Shown here one piece after another: positions 16,399 to 26,225 of a stretch of DNA of 33,249 nt (position 1 is the first letter of the stretch; the number at the start of each line of letters is the position of its first letter). The stretch lies in assembly GCA_902493985.1 (NCBI GenBank), contig CABURR010000021.1, positions 1 through 33,249 on the forward strand, read 5' to 3'. The notes beneath the pieces were generated by a model. That model did not search any database. It was not told where the DNA came from and saw only the letters and a program-made list of their open reading frames with translations. The stretch comes from an uncultured Collinsella sp. GTDB taxonomy: Bacteria > Actinomycetota > Coriobacteriia > Coriobacteriales > Coriobacteriaceae. The position numbers and the translations under genes are program-made.

Positions 16399-17187
16399 CT
16401 AATGGCTGGAATAGCAGGTGGTGTGGGCGGCGCGGAAGCGGCAGTGCTCGCGCATGCGGCAGATATTGCAGGTGGGGCGGCTCTGGGCGTCGTGGACTTC
16501 GCCGTCGAACAGACCAATCACAGCGGTCACGCTCTTGGTGGGCATGAGCAGGCTGGTGGGGGTGACGGTAAGTCCAATGAGGCGCGTGGCATTGAGTGCA
16601 TCCACGATCGAGCGCTGGGCAGAGAGCGGGCAGTCGCCATAGCCGGGACTGAAGCGCCAGTTGCCGGCGAGCCCGTGTGCAGCGGCTGCAGCCTTGACCC
16701 GCTGGTCCATCTGCTCGACGGCGGCCTCCACATAGGCAGAGCATGCGGCGTCGAGCACGGCGCCTTCCAGGGGTTGCTGGGCTCCCGTGGTGCGCAGACG
16801 GCGTTCGGCAGACATCCCGAGGGTGCAGGCCATGAGCGCCGCCAGGCGGGCGTCTTTGAGATGTCGATAGATATCACGACCCCGCAGCTCAACATTGGTG
16901 CCAACCAAGCGGATGCAGGGCTCGCCCTGCTCGTCGACGCCCGTGGCATCGACGGCAAACACGCGTCGCACGCCGCGGGGCTCGATATCCAGCTCTAGGC
17001 GCTCGACTACAAGCTCAATTCGTCGTGACAGCTCGGGCTCAATCTGCTGGCCGCCGTAGCCCAGATACCGCAGCATCTCGGCACGGTCGACACGAGGGTG
17101 GTGGGCAGCGTCGATACGGTAAAGCGCCGGCGACGCAAGGTCGGCCGGCACTTCAACAACGGTTGTATCGACGTGCGGTTTTTCCAT
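16399..17187 (-). CDS. stand-alone MetH activation-domain protein
   Basis: 262 residues resembling the S-adenosylmethionine-binding reactivation domain that reductively methylates inactive cob(II)alamin. The signature RFSPGYGDCPLSAQ is at 178-191 and TPTSLLMPTKSVTAVIG at 209-225. A C-terminal Cys cluster (Cys240, 243, 249, 258, pattern C-x2-C-x5-C-x8-C) could bind a metal or iron-sulfur centre and is not part of E. coli MetH. Its ATG overlaps the metF stop by one base (TAATG at 17185-17189), and its TAG stop is part of the metH ribosome binding site. That strongly implies co-translation with both partners. Confidence 0.92.
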   Translation of the reverse strand: MEKPHVDTTVVEVPADLASPALYRIDAAHHPRVDRAEMLRYLGYGGQQIEPELSRRIELVVERLELDIEPRGVRRVFAVDATGVDEQGEPCIRLVGTNVELRGRDIYRHLKDARLAALMACTLGMSAERRLRTTGAQQPLEGAVLDAACSAYVEAAVEQMDQRVKAAAAAHGLAGNWRFSPGYGDCPLSAQRSIVDALNATRLIGLTVTPTSLLMPTKSVTAVIGLFDGEVHDAQSRPTCNICRMREHCRFRAAHTTCYSSH

Positions 17188-18059
17188 TACCCCAGGCGCT
17201 CCATAATGGTCGCGGCGATTGCAGGACGGTTCATAGTGTACAGGTGCAGACCGTCGGCACCGTGCTCCTTAAGGTCGCAAAGCTGACGAGCAGCATAATC
17301 TACACCGGCTGCCTGCAGGCTCTCGGGGTCGTTCTCGTACTTGGCGAGGATCTTGATGACGGGGGAGGGCAGCGACGCGCCGCACATAAAGACCATGCGG
17401 CTGATCTGCGACTTGCCCATAAACGGCATGATGCCCGCGGTAATGGGCACGGTGATGCCGGCCTTGTCGGCAAGCTCGCGGAAGCGATAGAAGCACTCGT
17501 TATCAAAGAAGAGCTGTGTCACAAAGAAGCTCGCGCCGGCGTCTTGCTTTTGCTTGAGGTGCTCGACCGAGAGGTTGAGATCCTCGCAGGCAATGTGGCC
17601 TTCGGGGTAGGCTGCGGCGCCCACGCAAAAGCCGGCGTCGACGAGCTCGGGGATGAGGTCGCGGGCGTAGGCGTAGTCGGAGGCAGGCTTGTCGTCCTCG
17701 GTCGCGCCGGCGGGCAGGTCGCCGCGCAGGGCTAGCACGTTTTCCACGCCGGCAGTGCGATACTCGTCAATCTTGGCGGCGATGTCGGCGTGGGTGCGGC
17801 CCACGCAGGTGAGATGCGCTACCGAGGGCGTATCGAATTCGCTCGAAATCATATGCGCGATGGGGGCGGTGGTGGCACCGTTACCCGAGCCGCCGGCCGA
17901 GCAGGTGACCGAGACAAAGCTCGGCGAAAGCTTACACAGATTGCCTGCCACCTCGCGAGCCGTGTCGAGGGTAAGCTCGCCCTTGGGCGGGAACATCTCA
18001 AACGAAACGGGTGCGGTGCCCTGGGATGCTGCCTGCTTAAAAACCTCGTCGACGCGCAT
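17187..18059 (-). CDS. metF: 5,10-methylenetetrahydrofolate reductase
   Basis: 290-residue MetF, a flavin enzyme that makes 5-methyltetrahydrofolate for MetH. Family marks: SFEMFPPKGE (catalytic Glu region), VAHLTCVGRTHADI, VLALRGDLP, AAYPEGHIA, FFVTQLFFDNECFYRF and TAGIMPFMG. ATG 18059 has GAGGAG upstream. It is the first gene of a three-gene operon with the MetH activation protein and metH, which channels one-carbon units to methionine. Confidence 0.96.
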   Translation of the reverse strand: MRVDEVFKQAASQGTAPVSFEMFPPKGELTLDTAREVAGNLCKLSPSFVSVTCSAGGSGNGATTAPIAHMISSEFDTPSVAHLTCVGRTHADIAAKIDEYRTAGVENVLALRGDLPAGATEDDKPASDYAYARDLIPELVDAGFCVGAAAYPEGHIACEDLNLSVEHLKQKQDAGASFFVTQLFFDNECFYRFRELADKAGITVPITAGIMPFMGKSQISRMVFMCGASLPSPVIKILAKYENDPESLQAAGVDYAARQLCDLKEHGADGLHLYTMNRPAIAATIMERLG

Positions 18060-18485
18060 ATCGTGCTCCTCTAGATACGTAATAGTGTGATGTGTAGTAA
18101 GGATTCTACAGCACCACTGTGTTACGGTGGAGTTTCACTCGCTATTTGGGGATACCAATCGAAAATGCTTTGCTATCGGCATTTCTTATAACAGAGCGGT
18201 CAATCTAGGATGGGGCTATAAAGACTGGTATCTTATACGAAATACCAGTTAATAGAGCCCCATCCCAAATTGACTACCCTTAAACTATGGGGAGAGGTCT
18301 GCAATTTATACAGTTGATTGGCCATTAAGGGCGGCAGCGCCGCTGTGATGCGGTAACCTCATTGATTGGTTTCGCGACAGCAACATAACGGTAATGTCGC
18401 GGAAACACGGCGAGTCTAAGCTATGACTCGTTCGTTAGTAATCAACACCGCTTCTCACGCGGTGCCGATACGAAGGGAGTTCCGT
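18060..18485. other. divergent metF/glnN intergenic region
   Basis: This 426-bp gap has no gene. Apart from the palindrome at 18199-18274 it contains a hairpin TTTC-GCGACA/TGTCGC-GGAAA at 18370-18405 and a CACCGC/GCGGTG stem just before the glnN ribosome binding site. I do not recognise a SAM, B12 or glutamine riboswitch, and no -35/-10 pair stands out for either gene. Confidence 0.4.
18199..18274. repeat. 76-bp palindromic element
   Basis: The arms GTCAATCTAGGATGGGGCT (from 18199) and the complement of the segment ending at 18274 pair over about 33 bases with a few mismatches (GATGGGGCT and ACTGGTAT blocks are exact), leaving a loop of about 10 bases (CTTATACGAA). No T tail follows on either strand. 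Confidence 0.75.
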
Positions 18486-20573
<2,088 letters not shown>

Positions 20574-20604
20574 AGCGTAACTGACACATCGTCACGGTAT
20601 TGAG

Positions 20605-20640
20605 CCGGGGTCCGCATCATGCGGGCCCCGGTTTTTGTTT
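20605..20640 (+). terminator. intrinsic terminator of glnN
   Basis: CCGGGGTCCGC (20605-20615) pairs with GCGGGCCCCGG (20621-20631), followed by TTTTTGTTT. Confidence 0.93.
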
Positions 20641-20695
20641 GCGAAGGACGCTTTGAAGCCCGTTTTGTCGCCGACTTGCCTAGGTATAAAGGGTT

Positions 20696-20914
20696 GTGGA
20701 CAAAAAACGTCAAATATGAGTACTGTCACAAGTCCTGTAGCATTATTTATTTGCAAAATATGTAGTGTTACGCAACATATGTACAAGTACTTAGCCGATA
20801 AACGTCTGCAATTCTTCCGCCGTAGGACGCCTGACGGCTAAATCGACTTCTAAAGGCATGAAATCGCTGTTACTAAAATGGAAACAGTACTCATATTTGC
20901 TATTTTTTGTCCAC
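20696..20914. repeat. 219-bp AT-rich element with 31-bp terminal inverted repeats
   Basis: 20696-20726 is inverted at 20884-20914 with three mismatches (GTGGACAAAAAA outer part, AAATATGAGTACTGT inner part). The 157-bp interior is AT-rich compared with its surroundings. Both arms read inward can encode W-T-K-N-(V/S)-K-Y-E-Y-C; on the minus strand this frame continues for about 30 more codons to a TAA at 20791-20793 (ends RRPTAEELQTFIG). It may be a miniature transposable element or the remnant of a coding element. Confidence 0.7.
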
Positions 20915-20976
20915 GGTCCATCGGAAGATGCCGGGATCCGCACCCTGTCGGGTTCGAATCCCGGCATATCGGTAGC

Positions 20977-21008
20977 AAAAAGCCCGCTACCGAATTGGTA
21001 ACGGGCTT
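20977..21008 (-). terminator. duplicated (orphan) terminator, minus strand
   Basis: Read on the minus strand AAGCCCG-TTACC pairs with GGTAG-CGGGCTT around AATTC and is followed by TTTTT. It is the left copy of the tRNA-Glu terminator. Confidence 0.7.
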
Positions 21009-21165
21009 CACATCTCAAATGGTGCCCCCAGCGGGATGTCCGCGTGCGGCTGACGCCGCCCGCTTTCGCCGCGTCGCTTCGCTCCTTGCGTGCTGCGCTG
21101 GAAAACGCTCACGCGTTTCCTCAGCTCCGCACCCTGTCGGGTTCGAATCCCGGCACATCGGTAGC

Positions 21166-21196
21166 AAAAAGCCCGCCACCGCGAGGGCAACGGGCT
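21166..21196 (-). terminator. terminator of tRNA-Glu, minus strand
   Basis: On the minus strand AGCCCGTTGCC pairs with GGTGGCGGGCT (with G-T pairs) around a CTCGC loop and is followed by TTTTT, a few bases past the tRNA CCA. Confidence 0.8.
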
Positions 21197-21208
21197 CTTC
21201 AATTCAAA

Positions 21209-21285
21209 TGGTGCCCCCAGCGGGATTCGAACCCGCGATATCCACCTTGAAAGGGTGGCGTCCTTGGCCGCTAGACGATGGGGAC
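21209..21285 (-). tRNA. tRNA-Glu (anticodon UUC)
   Basis: On the minus strand the gene begins GTCCCCATCGTCTAGCGG and the acceptor pairs with TGGGGGC, then A and encoded CCA (complement of 21209-21211). The anticodon stem-loop is CCACC-CTTTCAA-GGTGG with anticodon TTC; the T-arm is CGCGGGTTCGAATCCCGC-like. Cloverleaf spacing is normal (77 nt with CCA). Confidence 0.96.
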
Positions 21286-21340
21286 AGCGGGAAAGAGTAT
21301 AGCAGACTTTTTTAGCCGTTCACATATCGTTGGCAAACTG

Positions 21341-21379
21341 AAAAACCACCACAAAGGTGCCTGTCCCCTTTGTGGTGGT
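21341..21379 (-). terminator. terminator of the murT-gatD operon (REP-like hairpin)
   Basis: A perfect 13-bp inverted repeat (ACCACCACAAAGG, 21345-21357, with 21367-21379) and a nine-base loop; on the minus strand it is followed by TTTTT. The loop and inner stem include GGGGACAGGCACC, resembling the palindrome at 28681-28711. Confidence 0.85.
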
Positions 21380-21385
21380 GAGGTG

Positions 21386-23560
21386 CTAGGGGAGGAGCTT
21401 CATGGCGGCGTCATGGGCGGCGTGCTCGTAGGTGTCGTCGAGGGGTTTGAGCGGCAGCAGGGCGGCGGCCTGTGCATCGCCACGGTGCTCGAGGGCATGG
21501 GCGATCAGCCAGTCGGCGAGCTCGGGGTTCTTGGGCAGCGCCGGGCCATGCAGGTACGTGCCGATGACGCCCTTGTAGATCAGGCCCTCAAAGCCATCGT
21601 CGCCGTTGTTGCCGGTGCCCGTGACGACGGACGTTCCGAGCGGCGTGGCCTCGGCGTCCAAAAGCGTGCGGCCACCGTGGTTCTCGAATCCCACAAAGGG
21701 CTCAGGTGCCAGATCGGTTTTGACGGCTACGTTGCCGATCAGGCGGTCGGAGCCGCGTACGGTTTCGGCGGCAATGACGCCCAGGCCCTCAATGCGATCC
21801 TCGCCCATGTAGTACGAACGGCCGAGCAGCTGATAGCTGCCACAGATGGCAAGCAGTGTGCCGCCGTCCTCAACATAGGCCGCGACCTTGTCTTTTTGGG
21901 CGAGCAGCTCGTGTGCCACGGCTAGCTGGTCGCGGTCGGAGCCGCCACCCATCATGACGATATCGGCATCGGTGAGATCGAGTGACTCGCCCATGCGGAC
22001 CTCGTCCACGCGCACGGGAATGCCGCGCCAGGCGCAGCGGCGCTCGAGCGCGATAACATTGCCGCCGTCGCCGTAGAGGTTAAGGGCATCGGGATACAGG
22101 TAGACGATGCGCAGCGGGTGCGAAAGCTCGACTGGTGCGATGCCGACAGGAAGAGCGCTGCCGTCGGCACGGGCTACAGCGCGCCCAGCAACGGCGTCGG
22201 CGGTGCCCTTCAGTCCGTCGAGTTCCTTGACCAGCGGCGGGAAGGCCGTGTAGTTGGCGACGGCGTAGAAGGTGTCATCGGCGGCCTCGTCTGCCACGGC
22301 GCCAATTGCCTGCGCGACGTCCGAGATAATCGCGGCATCGATGCCGGCGTACTTGAGGCGCACCTGCATGTCGTGCGCGCGCGTGCCTCCGGCAAAGGCG
22401 ACAAGACCCGGCGTGTCGGCGATGCGCTCAAAGTCGACGTCGTAGATCCACGATACATCGTGGCCGTCGGCATCGTTATCGTTGAGGAAGAAAGCGCAGA
22501 GTCTGCCGCCTGCCGTCTTGATGGACTGGATTTGTCGATCGAAGCCTACGGGATTCTTAGCCAGGTTGGCCTCGACGGTGCGGCCGGCGATATCCCAGCG
22601 GCCCATGCGTCCGCCGGCGGGGACGTAGGCATCGAGCGTGGGCTGCAGGTGCGCCGTATCCACGCCTAACTCATGTGCGGCAAAGAATGCAGCGGCAACG
22701 TTGTAGACCATGTACAGGCCGTTGTAACGCGTGACGATGTGTGCGGCTGGCGCGCTGGAATCAGATCCAAACACCAGGTCAAAACCATAGCCGTCGCAGC
22801 CGAGCTCCACGCCCGTCACGCGACGGACAAGCGCAGGGCGGGCCCAGCCGCACGAGGGGCAATGGTAGGCGCCGAGCTGGCCGTATTGCACGTAGTCATA
22901 CTCCAGCGGCGCGTTGCACTGTGAGCAAAAACGTGAGTCGCTAATACGGTCGGACTCGGTGTTGGTGGCGCCGTCGATGCCAAAGGCAATACTCGCGTTG
23001 GGAACGCGTGCGGCGATCGCGGCACACAGCGGGTCGTCTGCGTTGTAGATGAGCGTCGTTGCCGGCGAAAGTTCCAACGCGTGGGCGATGACCTCTTGGG
23101 TGTGATCGATCTCGCCGTAGCGGTCCAGCTGGTCGCGGAACAGGTTGAGCAGCACGAAGTACGTCGGCTTGAGCTTGGGCAGAACGCGTACGGTGTAAAG
23201 CTCATCGCATTCAAAAACGCCCACGCGCTTGCCGCCGCCGACTCGCTTGAGGCCGCTGCGCGCCTCGAGCAGTGCGCCCACCACGCCTGGCTCCATGTTG
23301 TTGCCGGCGCGGTTGCATACCACGGTGGCGCCGCTGGCGGCAACGGCGTCGGCGATGAGGTTGGAGGTGGTGGTCTTGCCGTTGGTGCCGGTGATTACCA
23401 CGCTGCGGTCGACAAGACCCGCGAGGTCGCGTAGCAGCTCGGGGTTGATCTTCATGGCGATGCGGCCGGGGAGTACGCCGCCCTGGCGCTTAAGGACGGA
23501 GCGCAGCCCCCAGCGGGCGATATCGCTCGAGGTGCAGGCGAGAGATGAGCGGAAGTTCAT
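21386..23560 (-). CDS. MurT-GatD fusion: lipid II isoglutaminyl synthase in one chain
   Basis: A 724-residue protein joining the two subunits of the enzyme that amidates D-isoglutamate of lipid II. Residues about 35-455 are MurT: P-loop GTNGKTTT (58-65), Mur-ligase centre, a four-Cys zinc ribbon (Cys212, 215, 234, 237) characteristic of MurT, and the C-terminal domain with FFLNDNDADGHDVSWIYDVD. After a short linker (about 456-482) residues 483-724 are GatD, a class I glutaminase with nucleophile Cys573 (AICGSYQLLG) and His671 (GTYLHGP). In the species I know, murT and gatD are adjacent separate genes. ATG 23560 has AGGA upstream. It is the last gene of a minus-strand cluster and ends at a strong terminator. 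Confidence 0.92.
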   Translation of the reverse strand: MNFRSSLACTSSDIARWGLRSVLKRQGGVLPGRIAMKINPELLRDLAGLVDRSVVITGTNGKTTTSNLIADAVAASGATVVCNRAGNNMEPGVVGALLEARSGLKRVGGGKRVGVFECDELYTVRVLPKLKPTYFVLLNLFRDQLDRYGEIDHTQEVIAHALELSPATTLIYNADDPLCAAIAARVPNASIAFGIDGATNTESDRISDSRFCSQCNAPLEYDYVQYGQLGAYHCPSCGWARPALVRRVTGVELGCDGYGFDLVFGSDSSAPAAHIVTRYNGLYMVYNVAAAFFAAHELGVDTAHLQPTLDAYVPAGGRMGRWDIAGRTVEANLAKNPVGFDRQIQSIKTAGGRLCAFFLNDNDADGHDVSWIYDVDFERIADTPGLVAFAGGTRAHDMQVRLKYAGIDAAIISDVAQAIGAVADEAADDTFYAVANYTAFPPLVKELDGLKGTADAVAGRAVARADGSALPVGIAPVELSHPLRIVYLYPDALNLYGDGGNVIALERRCAWRGIPVRVDEVRMGESLDLTDADIVMMGGGSDRDQLAVAHELLAQKDKVAAYVEDGGTLLAICGSYQLLGRSYYMGEDRIEGLGVIAAETVRGSDRLIGNVAVKTDLAPEPFVGFENHGGRTLLDAEATPLGTSVVTGTGNNGDDGFEGLIYKGVIGTYLHGPALPKNPELADWLIAHALEHRGDAQAAALLPLKPLDDTYEHAAHDAAMKLLP

Positions 23561-23605
23561 GAAGTCGTTCCTAACGTGAATGACATGGTCGTGGCGATTG
23601 TGTCG

Positions 23606-24649
23606 TTAAAAGCCATAACGGCGCGCAAATTCCTGGGCAAGTTGCGACACGTCTTCGCAGGCATTGGCCCAGGGGGCAAAGTCGGGAGTGTCCGAGATAA
23701 TACCGTCCGCTTCCCAAACGGCCTGGTGCGAAAGATCCCAGGGATCGTGTGGCTCGGGCCGGCAGGGAAGGTACGGCGTCTGGTACATGGGGTTCAGCAA
23801 GAAGAACGCGCCGCCCTCACAGCGGTTGGCAAACTCGCGCAGCGCGCGTGTCGCCGGGCGCATCTTGTTCGTTTTGAACAGCAGAATCGTGCGGGCGAGC
23901 AGATACCAAGGAGAGTTCTCGAGTGCATCGGCTCCTATCTGCTCCTCGAGCTGATGGGCCAGGGCAAAAAAGCCGTCCTCGTCTTCCAGGCGAGCGAGGG
24001 CGAGTAGCACGGTGCCTGCGGCTCGGGTGGGATAGCCTTCCGCCTTAAGAACACGGCGAGAATAGTTGGCGGCAGCACGGTAGCGAGCGCTCGCCATACA
24101 CAGCTGCGAGATGGCCTCGAGCGTGTGGAGCCACCCGATGAGAGTCGGCTCGCTCACGGTAAGGTCTGCTGCGGTGACACCGTCGGTCAAAACATTATTG
24201 GCCCAGTAGTGCGGGGCCTCCATGTCGAACCCGGGCACGCTTTGCTGCAGGTAATCGGCTGTGGTCGCCTCGAGCTTCATCAGGTCGCCCAGGCAGGCGT
24301 CGACGGGCGTGTCGGCCAGGATGATGGCGAGCAGCTGGGCATCGAGGACATGCGCATCGATGCGGACGATCTTGAGCAGCTCATCGCGCATGTCGTCGAA
24401 CAGGCGATTACGCGTCTGTTCGAACTCCTCGTCACTGCCCATGTCCTCGATGCGATGGAGCTCGTCGAGCAGGTGGCGATGAACACCGGCATAGGACAGC
24501 AGTGCCTGGGCATGCTCGGTCTGCGCATACTTATGAGGGTTGACGCTCACGTCGTTATGGACAAGCTCGCGTGCTGCATCGGTGAGTTCGGGGTGCGACG
24601 CCAGATAGGTGCGCTCCAGGTAGGCGGGGATGTAGACGCTCGGATCCAT
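23606..24649 (-). CDS. hypothetical helical-repeat (TPR-like) protein, 347 aa
   Basis: I do not recognise a named family. The product is soluble, acidic and almost wholly helical, with repeats of a TPR-like type around residues 170-290 (ASARYRAAANYSRRVLKAEG; GTVLLALARLEDEDGFFALA; WYLLARTILLFKTNKMRPAT). No signal peptide, membrane segment or catalytic motif is seen. Its ATG at 24649 overlaps the stop of the upstream gene by one base (TAATG), so the two are co-translated and probably act together. It lies 46 bp before the MurT-GatD gene on the same strand, which puts all three in one likely operon, though a role in the cell wall is only suggested by that position. Confidence 0.8.
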   Translation of the reverse strand: MDPSVYIPAYLERTYLASHPELTDAARELVHNDVSVNPHKYAQTEHAQALLSYAGVHRHLLDELHRIEDMGSDEEFEQTRNRLFDDMRDELLKIVRIDAHVLDAQLLAIILADTPVDACLGDLMKLEATTADYLQQSVPGFDMEAPHYWANNVLTDGVTAADLTVSEPTLIGWLHTLEAISQLCMASARYRAAANYSRRVLKAEGYPTRAAGTVLLALARLEDEDGFFALAHQLEEQIGADALENSPWYLLARTILLFKTNKMRPATRALREFANRCEGGAFFLLNPMYQTPYLPCRPEPHDPWDLSHQAVWEADGIISDTPDFAPWANACEDVSQLAQEFARRYGF

Positions 24650-25725
24650 TAGAGGTCTCCTCCCTTAAACGGCAAACCCTGCTCGGCCGCCCGCAGTATG
24701 CGCTCATCGATTTGGGAACGCACGATATCGTTGGTGGCGACCCAGGCGGCAAAACTGGCGTTGTCGGGGGCGCCCAGGCCCTCCTGCAGTACCGGCGTCG
24801 CCTCGGACAGCGCAAGGACAAGTTCGTCGGTGGAGCCCGCACCCACGTTGACGCGGGTATAGACGCCATCGGGAAACTCGGTTTGGAAGTAGAGTGCCTC
24901 GGCTGCGTGCGGACACGAGCGCGCAAGGATGCGCAAATAGTGCTCGGCGCCCTCGTAGTCCAGCTCGCGCCAGGCAGCGCTCATCAGCGCGATGAGCGTC
25001 CACGGGTCCAAGTCGCGCTTCGCATCCTTGGGACGACGGCGCAGCGGCGTGTTGGCGAGATAGGGGACGGAGTGGGCAGAGCGAAAGCGCTTGAGCTCCT
25101 CGGCGGGGTATTCGAGCTTTGCCATGGCGAGCATCGCGGTGTGGCGGACACCAGCGGGGTCGTTGGGCGCAAAGTCGAGGCTGCGGTTTGCGGCTTCGAG
25201 CGACATGCGATAGCGGCCGCTAATGAGCGCGCGTGACGCAAGGGCGGCAAGCCAGCGCAGATAGGGGCGGCGCGTAAGGTCGCCTGCGGCCTCACGCTCG
25301 TAGGGGTCCTGCGCCGAGGCGATTTTGAGCGCCAGGTCATGCTCCACCTCGTCGCACTTGGACACCAGATACTGCACGTATTCCTCGTTGGATTCGGCGG
25401 TGAGCGCCGTCAGCATGCGCTGGGCATCCCAGTTGGCCGGGTCGAGTGCGGCTGCCTCGCGGAGCATGTTCTCGGCTGCGGCTTCTTCTTGCTCTGCCTG
25501 GGTATCGTCGGGGATAAAGGGAATGCGGTAGTCGACAGCCTCGACCACCTTGGCAATCAGATGCCCGGCGCGGTCGCGGTCGTGCACGATGAGCGGTGCG
25601 GGGTTGCGGGTGAATTGTTCCATCAGACGCTCTACGGCGGCAGCGTCGGTGAGCGGGATATTGTCGCGGCGCAAGGCCTCAAGAACGAGGCGATGGCAAT
25701 CCTCTTGAATGGGATCGAATGCCAT
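24649..25725 (-). CDS. hypothetical TPR-like protein, 358 aa
   Basis: Unrecognised soluble helical protein with TPR-like stretches (ASRALISGRYRMSLEAANRS followed by LDFAPNDPAGVRHTAMLAMA; AWRELDYEGAEHYLRILARS). It resembles its downstream partner in length and fold style, so the two may be distant paralogues. ATG 25725 is chosen because AAGGAGG lies five bases upstream; a further ATG at 25755 has no such site. It is the first gene of the cluster with the second TPR-like protein (TAATG overlap) and MurT-GatD. Confidence 0.82.
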   Translation of the reverse strand: MAFDPIQEDCHRLVLEALRRDNIPLTDAAAVERLMEQFTRNPAPLIVHDRDRAGHLIAKVVEAVDYRIPFIPDDTQAEQEEAAAENMLREAAALDPANWDAQRMLTALTAESNEEYVQYLVSKCDEVEHDLALKIASAQDPYEREAAGDLTRRPYLRWLAALASRALISGRYRMSLEAANRSLDFAPNDPAGVRHTAMLAMAKLEYPAEELKRFRSAHSVPYLANTPLRRRPKDAKRDLDPWTLIALMSAAWRELDYEGAEHYLRILARSCPHAAEALYFQTEFPDGVYTRVNVGAGSTDELVLALSEATPVLQEGLGAPDNASFAAWVATNDIVRSQIDERILRAAEQGLPFKGGDL

Positions 25726-26225
25726 GGGGCCTCCTTTGCTGCGGTTAGGGTTCAAATGTTTCTATATAAAGTTCTAGTTTACCCGCATGTGGCACACCGG
25801 GGGTGCCGCACTTGGACTTGCACCTTTGCACCACGAAGACGGATGTCGCACAAATGTCGGCACCTTGGACGACCGAGTGATATCACGGTGCCGCAAACGG
25901 TCGATTTTTGGCGGCGAACGGTGCATATTTTGGAGGGGCACCGTCCTGCCCGGGATATGTAGTCAACCTTGATAAAACGTTTGCCCAGCTTGGGAGTATG
26001 AATGCCGCACAAGGGTCTTCAGGGATAGAAAAAACGTTTCATCATTGGCGGCTTTAGGTGAATAACTGACCAACCAGAACGGTAAAATAGTGTTTGTCTG
26101 AGCGTTGAGACGTTTAGACATCGCGCATTGTCATCGCCGGCAACGCGCAAACCGGTCCTAACGGAGCCAATTGGGTGCTCCGTTATATACGCAAGTCTAA
26201 GAGGGGCTTGTTTAGGAGGCACAGT
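25726..26225. other. 500-bp gap with stem-loops, no gene
   Basis: Nothing coding is convincing. The part from about 25800 to 25945 has several GGTGCC-type dyads: CGGCACC 25858-25864 with 25887-25893, and CGGTGC 25919-25924 with 25938-25943. It may be a dispersed intergenic repeat. Nearer the dehydrogenase gene, TAACGGAGC (26159-26167) pairs perfectly with 26177-26185, forming a leader hairpin without a T tail. Confidence 0.4.

Larger units (their letters stand above)
20937..21226. repeat. 101-bp direct duplication derived from the tRNA-Glu 3' flank
   Basis: 20937-21037 and 21126-21226 align with a constant offset of 189 and about 12 mismatches. Each copy holds, from left to right, a T-arm-like module (CCCTGTCGGGTTCGAATCCC), a minus-strand terminator and the last 17-22 bases of tRNA-Glu including CCA. 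In the right copy the tRNA end belongs to the intact gene; in the left copy it is an orphan. The 88 bp between (21038-21125) are GC-rich and contain AAACGCTCACGCGTTT, also present near 1775-1790 in the opposite orientation. Confidence 0.8.

Noticed and set aside
14158..16998. A 946-codon open frame antisense to metH and the activation gene
   Set aside because: It mirrors highly conserved MetH coding sequence in GC-rich DNA; its translation is low-complexity Gly/Ala/Asp/His and lacks any family motif.
20878..21315. Open frames across tRNA-Glu and its duplicated flank (GFEPA / GIRTR-like peptides)
   Set aside because: These peptides are the well-known false translations of tRNA T-arms; the DNA is a tRNA gene and its repeats.
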